Positions 1 to 8,078 of a stretch of DNA of 64,000 nt are shown here, piece after piece. The DNA lies in assembly GCA_003946805.1 (NCBI GenBank), contig RPSH01000012.1, forward strand, positions 31,085-95,084, given 5' to 3'. The stretch's first letter is position 1, and the number at the start of each line of letters is the position of its first letter. Both the position numbers and the translations under genes were made by a program. Under the pieces are notes generated by a model. That model searched no databases. It was not told where the DNA came from and worked only from the letters and a program-made list of their open reading frames with translations. The DNA comes from Bacillus sp. 2B10. GTDB taxonomy: Bacteria > Pseudomonadota > Alphaproteobacteria > Sphingomonadales > Sphingomonadaceae.

Positions 1-812
1 CGTCCGGCCATGACCTTCAGCCCCTGCGCGACGAACGCCCGGTTCAGCCCGCGCAGTTGCGCGACATCGGCAACGGTGCCGAGCGCGACGAGGTCGAGCA
101 GGTCGAGCAGCCGGGGCTCGGCCCGCCCGGCGAAGAAGCCGCGCGCGCGCAGCGTCCGCACCAGCGCGGCGGCCAGCAGGAACGCGACCCCGACCGCCGC
201 CAGATGGCCGTGCGCCGCGCCATCGCCTTCGTCCAATCGGTTGGGGTTCACGATCGCCAGCGCAGGGGGCAGCGCCGTGGTGCACTGGTGATGGTCCACG
301 ACCAGCACGTCGACCCCGGCATCGCGCGTCGCTGCCAGTGCCTCGAACGCCTGCGCGCCGCAATCGACTGTGACGATCAGCGTCGCGCCCTCCTGCGCCA
401 GCCGCAACATCGCCGGGGCGTTGGGGCCGTACCCCTCGCGCTGCCGATCGGGGATATAGGGGCGGGCGGCGAGGCCGAGGTCGCGCAGCAACCGCACCAG
501 CAGCGCCGACGACGTCGCGCCGTCGACGTCATAGTCGCCGAAGATCGCGACCGCCTCTCCGGCGATCACCGCGTCGGCGAGGCGTTCGGCGGCGCGGTCC
601 ATGTCGCGGAAGATCGAGGGATCGGGCATGAATTCGCGGATGCTGGGCGCCTTGTGCGCGACCAGCCCCTCGCGCGGACAACCGCGCGCCAGCAGGATAC
701 GGGTGACCAGATCGTCGGCGACGAACCCTTCGTCGCACACATCGCCCTCCAGCCCGCGCCAGCGCCATGGCTGCCCCAGGATCGAGCGATGCACATTGAG
801 TACGGAACGCAT
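1..812 (-). CDS. recJ: Single-stranded-DNA-specific exonuclease RecJ (5' part of gene, runs off the window)
   Basis: The N-terminal 270 residues of RecJ, the 5'-3' single-strand exonuclease used in RecF-pathway recombination and mismatch repair. The start is ATG at 812. The DHH phosphoesterase signature is complete: DYDVDG near residues 93-98 (motif I), VTVDCGA near 148-153 and VDHHQ near 172-176, all of which bind the catalytic metals. The reading frame is open to position 3, so the C-terminal half lies outside the window. It follows the secreted unknown at 862-1722 by 49 bases on the same strand and may share its transcript. Confidence 0.93.
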   Translation of the reverse strand, partial: MRSVLNVHRSILGQPWRWRGLEGDVCDEGFVADDLVTRILLARGCPREGLVAHKAPSIREFMPDPSIFRDMDRAAERLADAVIAGEAVAIFGDYDVDGATSSALLVRLLRDLGLAARPYIPDRQREGYGPNAPAMLRLAQEGATLIVTVDCGAQAFEALAATRDAGVDVLVVDHHQCTTALPPALAIVNPNRLDEGDGAAHGHLAAVGVAFLLAAALVRTLRARGFFAGRAEPRLLDLLDLVALGTVADVAQLRGLNRAFVAQGLKVMAG

Positions 813-861
813 GTCCGCCCTGTTAGGCGCGCGGTCGGCACGGGTCCAGCGGCTTGGCAGC

Positions 862-1722
862 CTACCGGCTTGCCTTCTCGAGGCTGGCGGCGATCTCGCG
901 GACCTGCTGGCGGGCATATTGCGGCGCCGAGCGGGCATAGAGCGCGTGGAGATAGGCGAGGTCGGTGGCGGTCATCGACGGCGGCGGGGCACCGTCCGGT
1001 TCGAACAGCGACAGGATCGTGCCGACCTTGCCCGCGCCGCTTACCGGTTTCGTGCGGGCAAAGGTGCGCATCGCGACATAGTCGGCGATCTGCGTCGTGG
1101 TCTTGCCGGGCAGCGCGGGCCATTCGAGCACCACCACCGAAAACTGGATCGCCTGTTGCGTCGGCGGGGCGAGATAGGAGGCGCGGCGTACCTCCAGATT
1201 GGCCCATAGCGCGCCGACCGGCGTCAGGCCGGGTATGCCGTCCTCGTTCTGCAATTCGACCAGCGACCATGCGCGCGCCGGCGCCTGCATCGTGCGCAGC
1301 CGGCCGAGCAGGGTGCCGGGAAGGCCGTAGACCAGCGGGCTCTGCGTCTTTTCCAGTGCGCGGACGAGGCCCGCGCCATCGTCGACGCCGATGATGGCGA
1401 TGTTGCCGCGACAGTCCGCCTTGCCGACCGGCAGCCTGATCGCCGCGGCGACCGCCCGGATGCGCGCCTCGATCTCGGCGGCGATCGCCGGCGGGAAGCC
1501 GATCGCGCGGGGGCAGGCCGTCACCCCCAGCCGGGCGAGCTGCCGGTCGATCGGCACCGATATGCTGTTGGTGAAGGTGCGGGCCTCGTCCCGGGTCAGG
1601 GCGACGCGGCCGGTGACGACGATCTCCGAAGTTGGCGGCGCGGCGGGCGGCGGCGTCTGCGCGTTCGCGGTGCCGCACAGCAGCGCCGCACCAAGCCCCG
1701 TCATCCGAACCGCATGCCGCAT
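862..1722 (-). CDS. Secreted protein of unknown function
   Basis: A 286-residue protein I cannot assign to a family. ATG at 1722 is preferred over upstream in-frame starts because a purine-rich GGGGAAAG lies just before it and a clear signal peptide follows (hydrophobic core about residues 8-18, cleavage after an AxA-type GTANAQ). The mature part opens with a Pro/Ala-rich linker and then an EIVVTGR stretch. There are few cysteines and no catalytic motif that I recognise. It lies immediately upstream of recJ on the same strand, and divergent from metZ across a 119-base gap. It is probably periplasmic. Confidence 0.7.
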   Translation of the reverse strand: MRHAVRMTGLGAALLCGTANAQTPPPAAPPTSEIVVTGRVALTRDEARTFTNSISVPIDRQLARLGVTACPRAIGFPPAIAAEIEARIRAVAAAIRLPVGKADCRGNIAIIGVDDGAGLVRALEKTQSPLVYGLPGTLLGRLRTMQAPARAWSLVELQNEDGIPGLTPVGALWANLEVRRASYLAPPTQQAIQFSVVVLEWPALPGKTTTQIADYVAMRTFARTKPVSGAGKVGTILSLFEPDGAPPPSMTATDLAYLHALYARSAPQYARQQVREIAASLEKASR

Positions 1723-1841
1723 ATGCTTTCCCCGTTCCCGTCCGATCCCGGCAACTAACCATGAACGTCGGGCATATGCAAAGCCCGGTGGCGCCAACCC
1801 GCACTGGAAATTTGTCTTCCGAACGCGCAAAGACCGTGCCC

Positions 1842-3050
1842 ATGAAGCGCAAGACCGGACAAGACCGCAGCATTACCGCCCATTGGCGTCCCGCAACGCA
1901 GGCCGTGCGCGGGGGCACCGCGCGCAGCGAATATGGCGAGACGTCGGAGGCGCTGTTCCTCACCTCGGGCTATGCCTATGACTGCGCGGGCGACGCCGCG
2001 GCGCGGTTTGCGGGCGATCAGGTCGGCATGACCTATTCGCGGTTGCAGAACCCGACGGTCGAGATGCTGGAGGAACGCATCGCCCTGCTCGAAGGGGCGG
2101 AGGCGTGTCGCACCATGGCGACCGGCATGGCGGCGATGACCGCGTCGCTCTTGTGTCAGCTGTCGGCGGGGGACCATCTGGTCGGCGGGCGTGCGGCGTT
2201 CGGCTCGTGCCGCTGGCTGACCGACTCCCTGCTGCCCAGGTTCGGGATCGGGACCGACGTCGTCGACGCGCGCGATACGCAGGCGTTCATCGACGCCAGC
2301 CGCCCGAACACGAAGGTCTGGTTCTTCGAGACGCCGGCCAACCCGACGATGGACATCGCCGATCTGACCGCGATCTGCGCGGCGGCGCGCGAGCGCGGCA
2401 TCGTGACGGTGGTCGACAACGCCTTTGCCAGCCCCGCGCTGCAACGCCCGATGGACTTCGGGGCCGACGTCGTCGCCTATAGCGCGACCAAGCTGATGGA
2501 AGGGCAGGGCCGCGTTCTTGCCGGGGCGGTCTGCGGGACGAAGGCGTTCGTCGACGACGTGCTGCTGCCCTTCACCCGCAACACCGGGCCGACGCTCAGC
2601 GCGTTCAACGCATGGGTGGTGCTGAAAGGGCTGGAGACGCTCGACCTGCGCGTCATCCGCCAGTCGGAGAACGCGCTGAAGGTCGCAGGCTTCCTCGAAG
2701 GTCGCGTCCCGCGGATCAACGCGCCGGGCCTGCCCAGCCATCCGCAGCACGCGCTGGCGATGCGGCAGATGAGGATGGCCGGGCCGATCTTCTCGTTCGA
2801 GCTGGATGGTGGGCGCGCCCAGGCGCACGGGCTGCTCGACGCGCTGCAACTGATCGATATCTCGAACAATATCGGCGATTCGCGCTCGCTGATGACGCAT
2901 CCCGCCTCGACCACCCATTCGGGCGTGGCCGAGGACAAGCGGATCGAGATGGGCATTTCCGAAGGGATGATCCGCATCAACGTCGGCCTCGAAGACCCCG
3001 AAGACCTGATCGCCGACCTCGATCAGGCATTGCGCGCGGTCGCCCTATGA
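1842..3050 (+). CDS. metZ: O-succinylhomoserine sulfhydrylase
   Basis: A 402-residue PLP enzyme of the Cys/Met-metabolism (transsulfuration) family that makes homocysteine from O-succinylhomoserine and sulfide. The PLP lysine is in SATKLMEGQGR (about K217), with the phosphate-binding SRLQNPT near 66-72 and the VVDNAFASP cofactor segment near 190-198. The phrase KLMEGQGRVLAGA is typical of MetZ rather than MetB. I chose ATG 1842 because the upstream extension of the open frame has no family similarity. The stop overlaps the apaG start (ATGA). The upstream gap contains a short hairpin (1769-1787) and an 8-base palindrome TGGCGCCA, but no recognisable SAM riboswitch. Confidence 0.92.
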   Translation: MKRKTGQDRSITAHWRPATQAVRGGTARSEYGETSEALFLTSGYAYDCAGDAAARFAGDQVGMTYSRLQNPTVEMLEERIALLEGAEACRTMATGMAAMTASLLCQLSAGDHLVGGRAAFGSCRWLTDSLLPRFGIGTDVVDARDTQAFIDASRPNTKVWFFETPANPTMDIADLTAICAAARERGIVTVVDNAFASPALQRPMDFGADVVAYSATKLMEGQGRVLAGAVCGTKAFVDDVLLPFTRNTGPTLSAFNAWVVLKGLETLDLRVIRQSENALKVAGFLEGRVPRINAPGLPSHPQHALAMRQMRMAGPIFSFELDGGRAQAHGLLDALQLIDISNNIGDSRSLMTHPASTTHSGVAEDKRIEMGISEGMIRINVGLEDPEDLIADLDQALRAVAL

Positions 3051-3445
3051 AGGCGCTGTTCCCGCACGAGGCGACGACCGATGGCATCGTGGTGCGGGTG
3101 TCGGCGACCTATCTGCCCGAACAGTCGCAGCCGCAGCAGGGACGCTGGTTCTGGGCCTATCATATCCGTATCGAGAACGGATCGGACCGGACGGTGCAGC
3201 TGCTCACCCGCCACTGGATCATCACCGACGGGCGCGGCGAACGGCACAGCGTGGAGGGCGAAGGCGTGATCGGCGAACTGCCCGTGATCGAACCGGACGG
3301 CAGCTTCGACTATGTCTCGGGCTGTCCGCTCTCGACCCCCACCGGCGCGATGCAGGGCAGCTATCACATGCTGGCCGACGACGGCGCGACCTTCGACGTC
3401 GCCATCCCCCGCTTCGCGCTGCTGGCGCCGGCGGTGGGCGCATGA
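3047..3445 (+). CDS. apaG: ApaG domain protein
   Basis: A 132-residue ApaG protein, a fibronectin-III-like beta-sandwich. In enterobacteria apaG is linked to apaH and to cobalt/magnesium phenotypes, but its biochemical role is not settled. Family landmarks are visible: FWAYHIRIENGS near 35-46, VQLLTRHWIITDGRG near 50-64, and the GEGVIGELPVIEPG-like block followed by YVSGCPLSTPTGAMQGSY. The length is normal. It is coupled to metZ by a four-base ATGA overlap, and its own stop overlaps the next gene in the same way, so metZ-apaG-lysR is one transcription unit. Confidence 0.93.
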   Translation: MKALFPHEATTDGIVVRVSATYLPEQSQPQQGRWFWAYHIRIENGSDRTVQLLTRHWIITDGRGERHSVEGEGVIGELPVIEPDGSFDYVSGCPLSTPTGAMQGSYHMLADDGATFDVAIPRFALLAPAVGA

Positions 3446-4233
3446 AGCGGACGCACCTGCCGCTGAACGGCCTGCGCGTGCTCGACGCCGCCGCGCGGCA
3501 CCTGTCGTTCACCCGTGCGGCCGACGAACTGGCGGTGACCCCGGCGGCGGTCGGGCAGCAGGTCCGCGCGCTGGAGGACACGCTGGGCGTCGTCCTGTTC
3601 CGCCGCACGACCCGCGGCCTCGAACTGACGCCGGAGGGGGAGGCGGGGCTGGTCGCGTTGCGCGGCGGGTTCCTGCAGTTCGAGGAAGCGGTCCGCGCGA
3701 TGCAGGCGGGCCAGTCTTCCAAGTCGCTGACCATCGCCGCGCCGCGCGACCTGACGCAGAAATGGCTGCTGCCGCGCCTGTCGCGCATCGCCGCGGCCGA
3801 TGCCGAGCTGCGCTTCGCGCTGGTCGCGGCGGACGATGCGCTCGACTTCACCGAAGCCAATCTCGACCTCGCGATCCGCTGGGGCGAGGGACCGGGCGCG
3901 CATGAGGGCGAGGCGCTCGAGTCGGACGGCATGGTCACGATCGAACGGGCGGGCGGCGGTGCCGACACCCGTATCGGCTGGCCCGGCTGCTCGCCCGAGG
4001 ATGCCAGCGCGCTGGTCCGCGTGGCGGATGCCGGGCTGGCGATCGACGCGGCGGCGGCCGGCCTCGGCCGTGCGACCGTCCCCGAACTGCTGGCCCGCGA
4101 CGACATTGCGGCAGACCGCGTCGCGGTGGTCGGCGATCCGAAGTCCGGGCGGCTGGGCTATTGGCTGGTCGCGCCGTTGCCGCAATGGCGCCAGGCGAAG
4201 GTGAAGGCGCTGGTGGATGCGCTGGCGGGGTAG
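3442..4233 (+). CDS. LysR-family transcriptional regulator (GcvA-like)
   Basis: A 263-residue LysR-type regulator. The winged helix-turn-helix is at residues 5-65: LNGLRVLDAAARHLSFTRAA, then TPAAVGQQVRALE as recognition helix, then LFRRTTRGLELTPEG as wing. The N-terminal residues resemble the GcvA subgroup. The effector domain is somewhat short (about 175 residues, against about 200 in most LysR proteins) but retains the LTIAAPRDLTQKWLLPRL entry strand. It overlaps apaG by four bases. Because it sits at the end of a metZ operon it might act on sulfur amino acid genes, but this is inferred only from position. Confidence 0.85.
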   Translation: MKRTHLPLNGLRVLDAAARHLSFTRAADELAVTPAAVGQQVRALEDTLGVVLFRRTTRGLELTPEGEAGLVALRGGFLQFEEAVRAMQAGQSSKSLTIAAPRDLTQKWLLPRLSRIAAADAELRFALVAADDALDFTEANLDLAIRWGEGPGAHEGEALESDGMVTIERAGGGADTRIGWPGCSPEDASALVRVADAGLAIDAAAAGLGRATVPELLARDDIAADRVAVVGDPKSGRLGYWLVAPLPQWRQAKVKALVDALAG

Positions 4234-4317
4234 CGCATAGCCATCTTTGCCGCCCGCCAATCCATTCTACCGCTCGCCGCGCTTGCCCCGGCGGGCGCGG
4301 CGGGCCATCTGATCGAC

Positions 4318-5310
4318 ATGCACACCGCTCCCGATACGCTCGCCCTGATCGGCAACACCCCGCTCGTCCGCCTGAAGGGGCCGAGCGAGGCGGCCGGGGC
4401 GGAGATCTTCGCCAAGTGCGAGTTCGCCAATCCCGGCGCCAGCGTGAAGGACCGCGCCGCGCTGTTCATCGTCGAGGATGCCGAGGCGCGGGGGCTGATC
4501 CGGCCCGGCGGGACGATCGTCGAGGGGACGGCGGGCAATACCGGCATCGGCCTCGCGCTCGTCGCCAATGCCAAGGGGTACAAGACGATCATCGTCATGC
4601 CCGAGACGCAGAGCCGCGAGAAGATGGACACGCTGCGCGCGCTGGGCGCCGAACTGGTGCTGGTCCCTGCCGCGCCCTATTCGAACCCCGGCCATTTCGT
4701 CCACACCAGCCGCCGCATCGCCGAGGAGACGCCGAACGCGATCTGGGCGAACCAGTTCGACAACATCGCCAACCGCCGCGCGCATATCGTCGGCACCGGC
4801 CCCGAAATCTGGGAGCAGATGGGCGGGCGGATCGACGGCTTCACCTGTGCGGCCGGCACCGGGGGCACGCTGGCCGGCGTCGGCCTCGGCCTCAAGGAAA
4901 AGGACGAATCGGTCACCATCGCGCTGACCGACCCGCATGGTGCGGCGCTGTACGACTATTATGCTCATGGCGAGTTGCGGTCCGAAGGCACCTCGGTCGC
5001 CGAGGGGATCGGGCAGGGGCGGATCACCGCCAATCTGGAAGGTGCGCCGGTCGACACCCAGTTCCGCGTGTCGGACGAGGAAGGCATGGTCTGGGTCCGC
5101 CGGCTGCTGGCGGAGGAGGGGCTGTGCCTCGGCCTGTCGTCGGGCATCAACGTCGCGGGCGCGGTGCTGCTCGCGCGGCAGCTGGGACCGGGCAGCCGCG
5201 TGGCGACGATCCTGTGCGATACCGGCTTCCGCTACCTCTCGACGCTCTACGATCCGGCATGGCTGGCGGCGAAGGGGTTGGCGGTCGACAGCGGGGCGAC
5301 TTGCGCGTAA
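4318..5310 (+). CDS. cysK: Cysteine synthase A (O-acetylserine sulfhydrylase)
   Basis: A 330-residue fold-type II PLP enzyme that makes cysteine from O-acetylserine and sulfide. The PLP lysine is K44 in NPGASVKDRAA, the substrate loop is EGTAGNTG (69-76), and a glycine-rich phosphate loop appears as AGTGGTLAG near 180. IGNTPLVRLK at the N-terminus is a family hallmark. The start at 4318 leaves 84 bases after the LysR gene, so it may have its own promoter. Together with metZ nearby it makes this a small sulfur-assimilation neighbourhood. Confidence 0.92.
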   Translation: MHTAPDTLALIGNTPLVRLKGPSEAAGAEIFAKCEFANPGASVKDRAALFIVEDAEARGLIRPGGTIVEGTAGNTGIGLALVANAKGYKTIIVMPETQSREKMDTLRALGAELVLVPAAPYSNPGHFVHTSRRIAEETPNAIWANQFDNIANRRAHIVGTGPEIWEQMGGRIDGFTCAAGTGGTLAGVGLGLKEKDESVTIALTDPHGAALYDYYAHGELRSEGTSVAEGIGQGRITANLEGAPVDTQFRVSDEEGMVWVRRLLAEEGLCLGLSSGINVAGAVLLARQLGPGSRVATILCDTGFRYLSTLYDPAWLAAKGLAVDSGATCA

Positions 5311-5321
5311 CACCGCCCTTG

Positions 5322-5603
5322 ATGGTGCCGCGCTCCGATCAATCCCAGCTTCTGCAACGTTTGCGCGTCGGTGCGACCGGACTGGTGCTGGTCGTGCTGC
5401 TGATCGTGCTGGCAAGCGCATTGTTCCGCTCGGCGATCGACGAGGCCCCGATCGGCGAGGATGTCGCGACGGTCGAGGAACAGGCCAATGTCGCGCTGGC
5501 GAATCTGGCCGCACCGGGCAATCCCGACGAACCGCTGGCCGAGCTCGGCATCTCCCCCGGCGCCGCGCCGGGCGCCAACGCGGTAGTGCCGGAAGCGCGC
5601 TGA
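5322..5603 (+). CDS. Small single-pass membrane protein, unknown
   Basis: A 93-residue protein with one strong transmembrane helix (about residues 17-34, rich in Leu/Val) after a short basic/polar N-terminus. A soluble acidic, Ala/Pro-rich tail follows, presumably in the periplasm. It starts 11 bases after the cysK stop. The ATG at 5322 puts the helix at the usual distance from the N-terminus, though alternative non-ATG starts just upstream cannot be excluded. It resembles a small anchor or linker protein, and I recognise no family. Confidence 0.6.
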   Translation: MVPRSDQSQLLQRLRVGATGLVLVVLLIVLASALFRSAIDEAPIGEDVATVEEQANVALANLAAPGNPDEPLAELGISPGAAPGANAVVPEAR

Positions 5604-5654
5604 GCGCCATCGTTCCGATAGCCTGAAACTTCCGACGGACCACATGGCGACAAG

Positions 5655-5737
5655 CGTCACCCCGGCGAAGGTCGGGGTCTCCCGGTAACAGCGCGGTCTG
5701 TTCGCCGTGAGAGACCCCGGCCTTCGCCGGGGTGACG
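5655..5737. repeat. Palindromic repeat, family A (CACCCCGGCGAAGG type)
   Basis: Two 27-base arms (5655-5681 and 5711-5737) are inverted copies that match at 26 of 27 positions, separated by 29 bases. The core reads CACCCCGGCGAAGGYCGGGG. Related copies occur at 44134-44227 and, more degraded, at 52048-52129. As RNA it would form a very stable hairpin. It follows the cysK/membrane-protein unit, so it could also end that transcript. Such elements are common between genes of sphingomonads. Confidence 0.85.
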
Positions 5738-5924
5738 GTTTGGCGTACCCCTTGCCTGACAGGTGACGCAGCGAGATTCGCGCGGTCCGCCCCCCAAACC
5801 CACTCGCTACCGCCCGCACCCACCCCGGTAGCGGGCGTTCCCATCCCCGTACCAAAAATCCGACGCGGAAGGTTGGCGAACAAACAACGTACATCCCACA
5901 AAGCGACGTTCCAGTGGGTGATTT

Positions 5925-5960
5925 TCCCACTCTCACCCAACTTCTCCCATTGTGACCCAT
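5925..5960 (-). promoter_or_regulatory. MraZ operator: four CCCA (TGGGN on the minus strand) repeats at 10-base spacing
   Basis: CCCA occurs at 5926-5929, 5936-5939, 5946-5949 and 5956-5959, exactly ten bases apart. Read on the minus strand this is four TGGGN repeats with five-base spacers, the pattern described for MraZ binding in other bacteria. It lies 120 bases before the mraZ start, so autoregulation of the dcw cluster by MraZ is expected. Additional single motifs are at 5895-5898 (CCCA) and 5914-5917 (TGGG on the plus strand). Confidence 0.85.
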
Positions 5961-6079
5961 GTTGTGTTTTGGTACGCCTTGGACGTCACAGGGGGCAGGT
6001 CCTGGGATCGTCGAAATCACACCGCCCGGCGCGTATTTGCCGGCGGGCGACGCTTCTCCTGCGTGACCGAACAGGGGCT

Positions 6080-6550
6080 GTGTTGGAGAGGGAACTCTAC
6101 CTGAGCTACGGGCTACAGGCGGTCGACGCGAAGGGTCGCGTCGCGGTGCCTGCCAAGCTGCGCTCGGTGCTGGAGAAGAACGCCGACTCCCGCGAACTGC
6201 TGCTCAAGCGTCACGGCAAGCATGTCTGCCTCAGCGCCTTCGACGCCGCATGGCCCCGGCTGCTGTATTCGCGCCGTCCGCAGGGCAGCGACGAGGATGC
6301 CGACACCGACTATAACGTCGCGGGCAAGGCGTTCGGCAACCTCGAAACCGCGCCGTTCGACAGCGCCGGCCGCTTCGTGCTGCCGACCTTCTATCGCCGC
6401 CGGGCGAAGATCGACAAATGGGCGTTCTTCCACGGGCGCGGCGACACCTTCAACATCTGGGACCCGTTCACGCTGATCGCCGATCTGGAGATCGACGCCG
6501 ACACGCGCGAGCTGTGCGAGTTCCTGATGGAAGAAAAGGGGCTGCAATGA
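6080..6550 (+). CDS. mraZ: Transcriptional regulator MraZ
   Basis: A 156-residue MraZ protein with two SpoVT/AbrB-like (MraZ) halves. The first half carries the [13 protein letters not shown] signature near residues 15-27, the second [13 protein letters not shown] near 92-104. MraZ forms a ring and binds DNA upstream of its own operon. I chose GTG at 6080, preceded by AGGGG, because it gives [18 protein letters not shown], the expected start of the first repeat. The stop overlaps the rsmH start (ATGA). Its likely target, a four-repeat operator, lies 120 bases upstream. Confidence 0.92.
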   Translation: MLERELYLSYGLQAVDAKGRVAVPAKLRSVLEKNADSRELLLKRHGKHVCLSAFDAAWPRLLYSRRPQGSDEDADTDYNVAGKAFGNLETAPFDSAGRFVLPTFYRRRAKIDKWAFFHGRGDTFNIWDPFTLIADLEIDADTRELCEFLMEEKGLQ

Positions 6551-7497
6551 CCGCCGCCCCGCACATCCCCGTCCTGATGACCGAAGCGGTCGCCGCGCTG
6601 GCGATCCGGCCGGGCGAATGTCATGTAGACGCGACCTTCGGCGCGGGCGGCTATACCCGCGCGATGCTCGCCGCCGGTGCGAACGTCGTCGCGTTCGATC
6701 GCGATCCGACCGCGCACGAGGCCGCCGCGCCGCTGCTCGCCGAAGCCGGCGACCGGTTGACGCTGGTCCGTGCGCCGTTTTCGGCGATGGCGGGCGAACT
6801 GGCGGCGCGCGGCATTGACGCGGTCGACGGCGTCATCATGGATATCGGCGTGTCGTCGATGCAGCTCGATCAGGCCGATCGCGGCTTTTCCTTTCAATAT
6901 GACGGCCCGCTCGACATGCGGATGAGCCGCGAGGGGCTGACCGCCGCCGAATGGCTCAACACCGCCGAAGAGGCCGAGATTTCCGACGTGCTCGACCGCT
7001 ATGGCGAGGAGCCGCGCCATCGCCGCGTCGCGAACTTCATCGTCGGCGCGCGGCCGCTGTCGCGTACCGGCGAACTGGCCGCGGTCGTCCGCCGCGCGCT
7101 AGGCCATCGTCCGCACGAGAAGAAGGACCCGGCGACCCGCGCGTTCCAGGCGATTCGCATCCACCTGAACGACGAACTGGGCGAGCTGACCGCCGGGCTC
7201 GACTCGGCGGAGCGGGTGTTGCGCCCGGGCGGGCGGTTGTCGGTGGTCAGCTTCCACAGCCTCGAGGACCGGATCGTGAAGCGGTTTCTGCGCGAGCGCG
7301 GCGGGGCGATGCCCGCCGGGTCGCGCCACCGCCCGGTCGTGGCGCAGGGGCCTGCGCCGAGCTTTGCCGACATCGCCAAGGCGGTGCGGCCGGGTGACGA
7401 AGAAGTATCGGTCAATCCGCGCGCGCGTTCGGCGACGTTGCGCGTGGGGCTTCGCACGGCTGCGGCGCCGTGGCGTTCGAACGGGAGTGCGATGTGA
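6547..7497 (+). CDS. rsmH: 16S rRNA (cytosine-1402 N4)-methyltransferase
   Basis: A 316-residue RsmH (MraW), an S-adenosylmethionine methyltransferase that modifies C1402 in the ribosomal P site. [10 protein letters not shown] opens the protein. The AdoMet site is [15 protein letters not shown] near residues 27-41, and the family motifs [11 protein letters not shown] near 98-108 and [13 protein letters not shown] near 236-248 are intact. Length is normal. It overlaps mraZ by four bases and the ftsL-like gene by one (TGATG). Confidence 0.96.
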   Translation: MTAAPHIPVLMTEAVAALAIRPGECHVDATFGAGGYTRAMLAAGANVVAFDRDPTAHEAAAPLLAEAGDRLTLVRAPFSAMAGELAARGIDAVDGVIMDIGVSSMQLDQADRGFSFQYDGPLDMRMSREGLTAAEWLNTAEEAEISDVLDRYGEEPRHRRVANFIVGARPLSRTGELAAVVRRALGHRPHEKKDPATRAFQAIRIHLNDELGELTAGLDSAERVLRPGGRLSVVSFHSLEDRIVKRFLRERGGAMPAGSRHRPVVAQGPAPSFADIAKAVRPGDEEVSVNPRARSATLRVGLRTAAAPWRSNGSAM

Positions 7498-8078
7498 TGG
7501 GGACGTTCGGGTTCGGGACCCTGGGTAAGTTGGTGGCGGTCGGCGTGATGGCGCCGGCCTTCTACCTCGTCATCTCGCAAGGGGCGGCGGAACGGGGCCG
7601 GGTCGAGGCGGTCGAACGCTCGATCGTGCAGGCGCGCAAGGATATCCGCGCGCTGGAAACCGAATTCGATACCCGCGCGAACATGGCGCAGCTCGAGCGC
7701 TGGAACGGCGACGTCCTGTCGCTCGCCGCGCCGCGGGCCGAACAATATGTCGGCGGCGAACATCAGTTGGCGTCGCTGCCCGGCCGGACCGAGGGCGGCA
7801 ATCTCGCGCTCGCCTATGTCGTGCCCGCCGCGCCGATGGAAATGGCGGCGATGCCCGAACCCACGCTCGCCGCCGCTGCCGTGACTCCCGCACCCGCCGC
7901 CGCCCCGGGCAAGGTGGAGCAGCGCCAGCCCGCCGTGAAGCCGGTCGGCGCGGTGCGCACCGCCGCGATCGTGCCGGCCAAGGCGCGCGCCGTGGCGATG
8001 CTTGACCGCACGCTGCTGAGCGACGCGACGATGGCCGACCTCGCGCGTTCGGCGCGCAGGGAAGCCGCGCGGCCGTGA
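7497..8078 (+). CDS. ftsL: FtsL-like cell-division protein
   Basis: A 193-residue protein in the position and with the layout of FtsL: a short N-terminus, one transmembrane helix (about residues 11-27), then a helical periplasmic segment (about 30-75) suited to coiled-coil pairing with FtsB in the divisome. FtsL sequences are poorly conserved, so the name rests on position between rsmH and ftsI and on topology. The C-terminal 90 residues are Ala/Pro-rich and probably disordered, making this longer than the classic protein of about 120 residues. Both ends overlap neighbouring genes. Confidence 0.72.
   Translation: MGTFGFGTLGKLVAVGVMAPAFYLVISQGAAERGRVEAVERSIVQARKDIRALETEFDTRANMAQLERWNGDVLSLAAPRAEQYVGGEHQLASLPGRTEGGNLALAYVVPAAPMEMAAMPEPTLAAAAVTPAPAAAPGKVEQRQPAVKPVGAVRTAAIVPAKARAVAMLDRTLLSDATMADLARSARREAARP

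Larger units (their letters stand above)
5604..6079. other. Intergenic control region upstream of the dcw cluster
   Basis: 476 bases without a convincing gene. From left to right it holds a long palindromic repeat (5655-5737), a GC-rich stretch of about 180 bases with no signal I can identify, the four-repeat MraZ operator (5925-5960), and a leader of about 120 bases. The leader contains a hairpin (stem GCCCGGC at 6024-6030 against GCCGGCGGGC at 6039-6048). The leader hairpin could affect translation of the mraZ start, but there is no direct support for that. Confidence 0.6.

Noticed and set aside
1741..1841. Possible SAM-II riboswitch upstream of metZ
   Set aside because: There is a small hairpin (1769-1787) and words faintly like the SAM-II core, but the conserved GGUGAUUUG and CCACGUUAAA elements are absent and no pseudoknot with correct spacing could be drawn.
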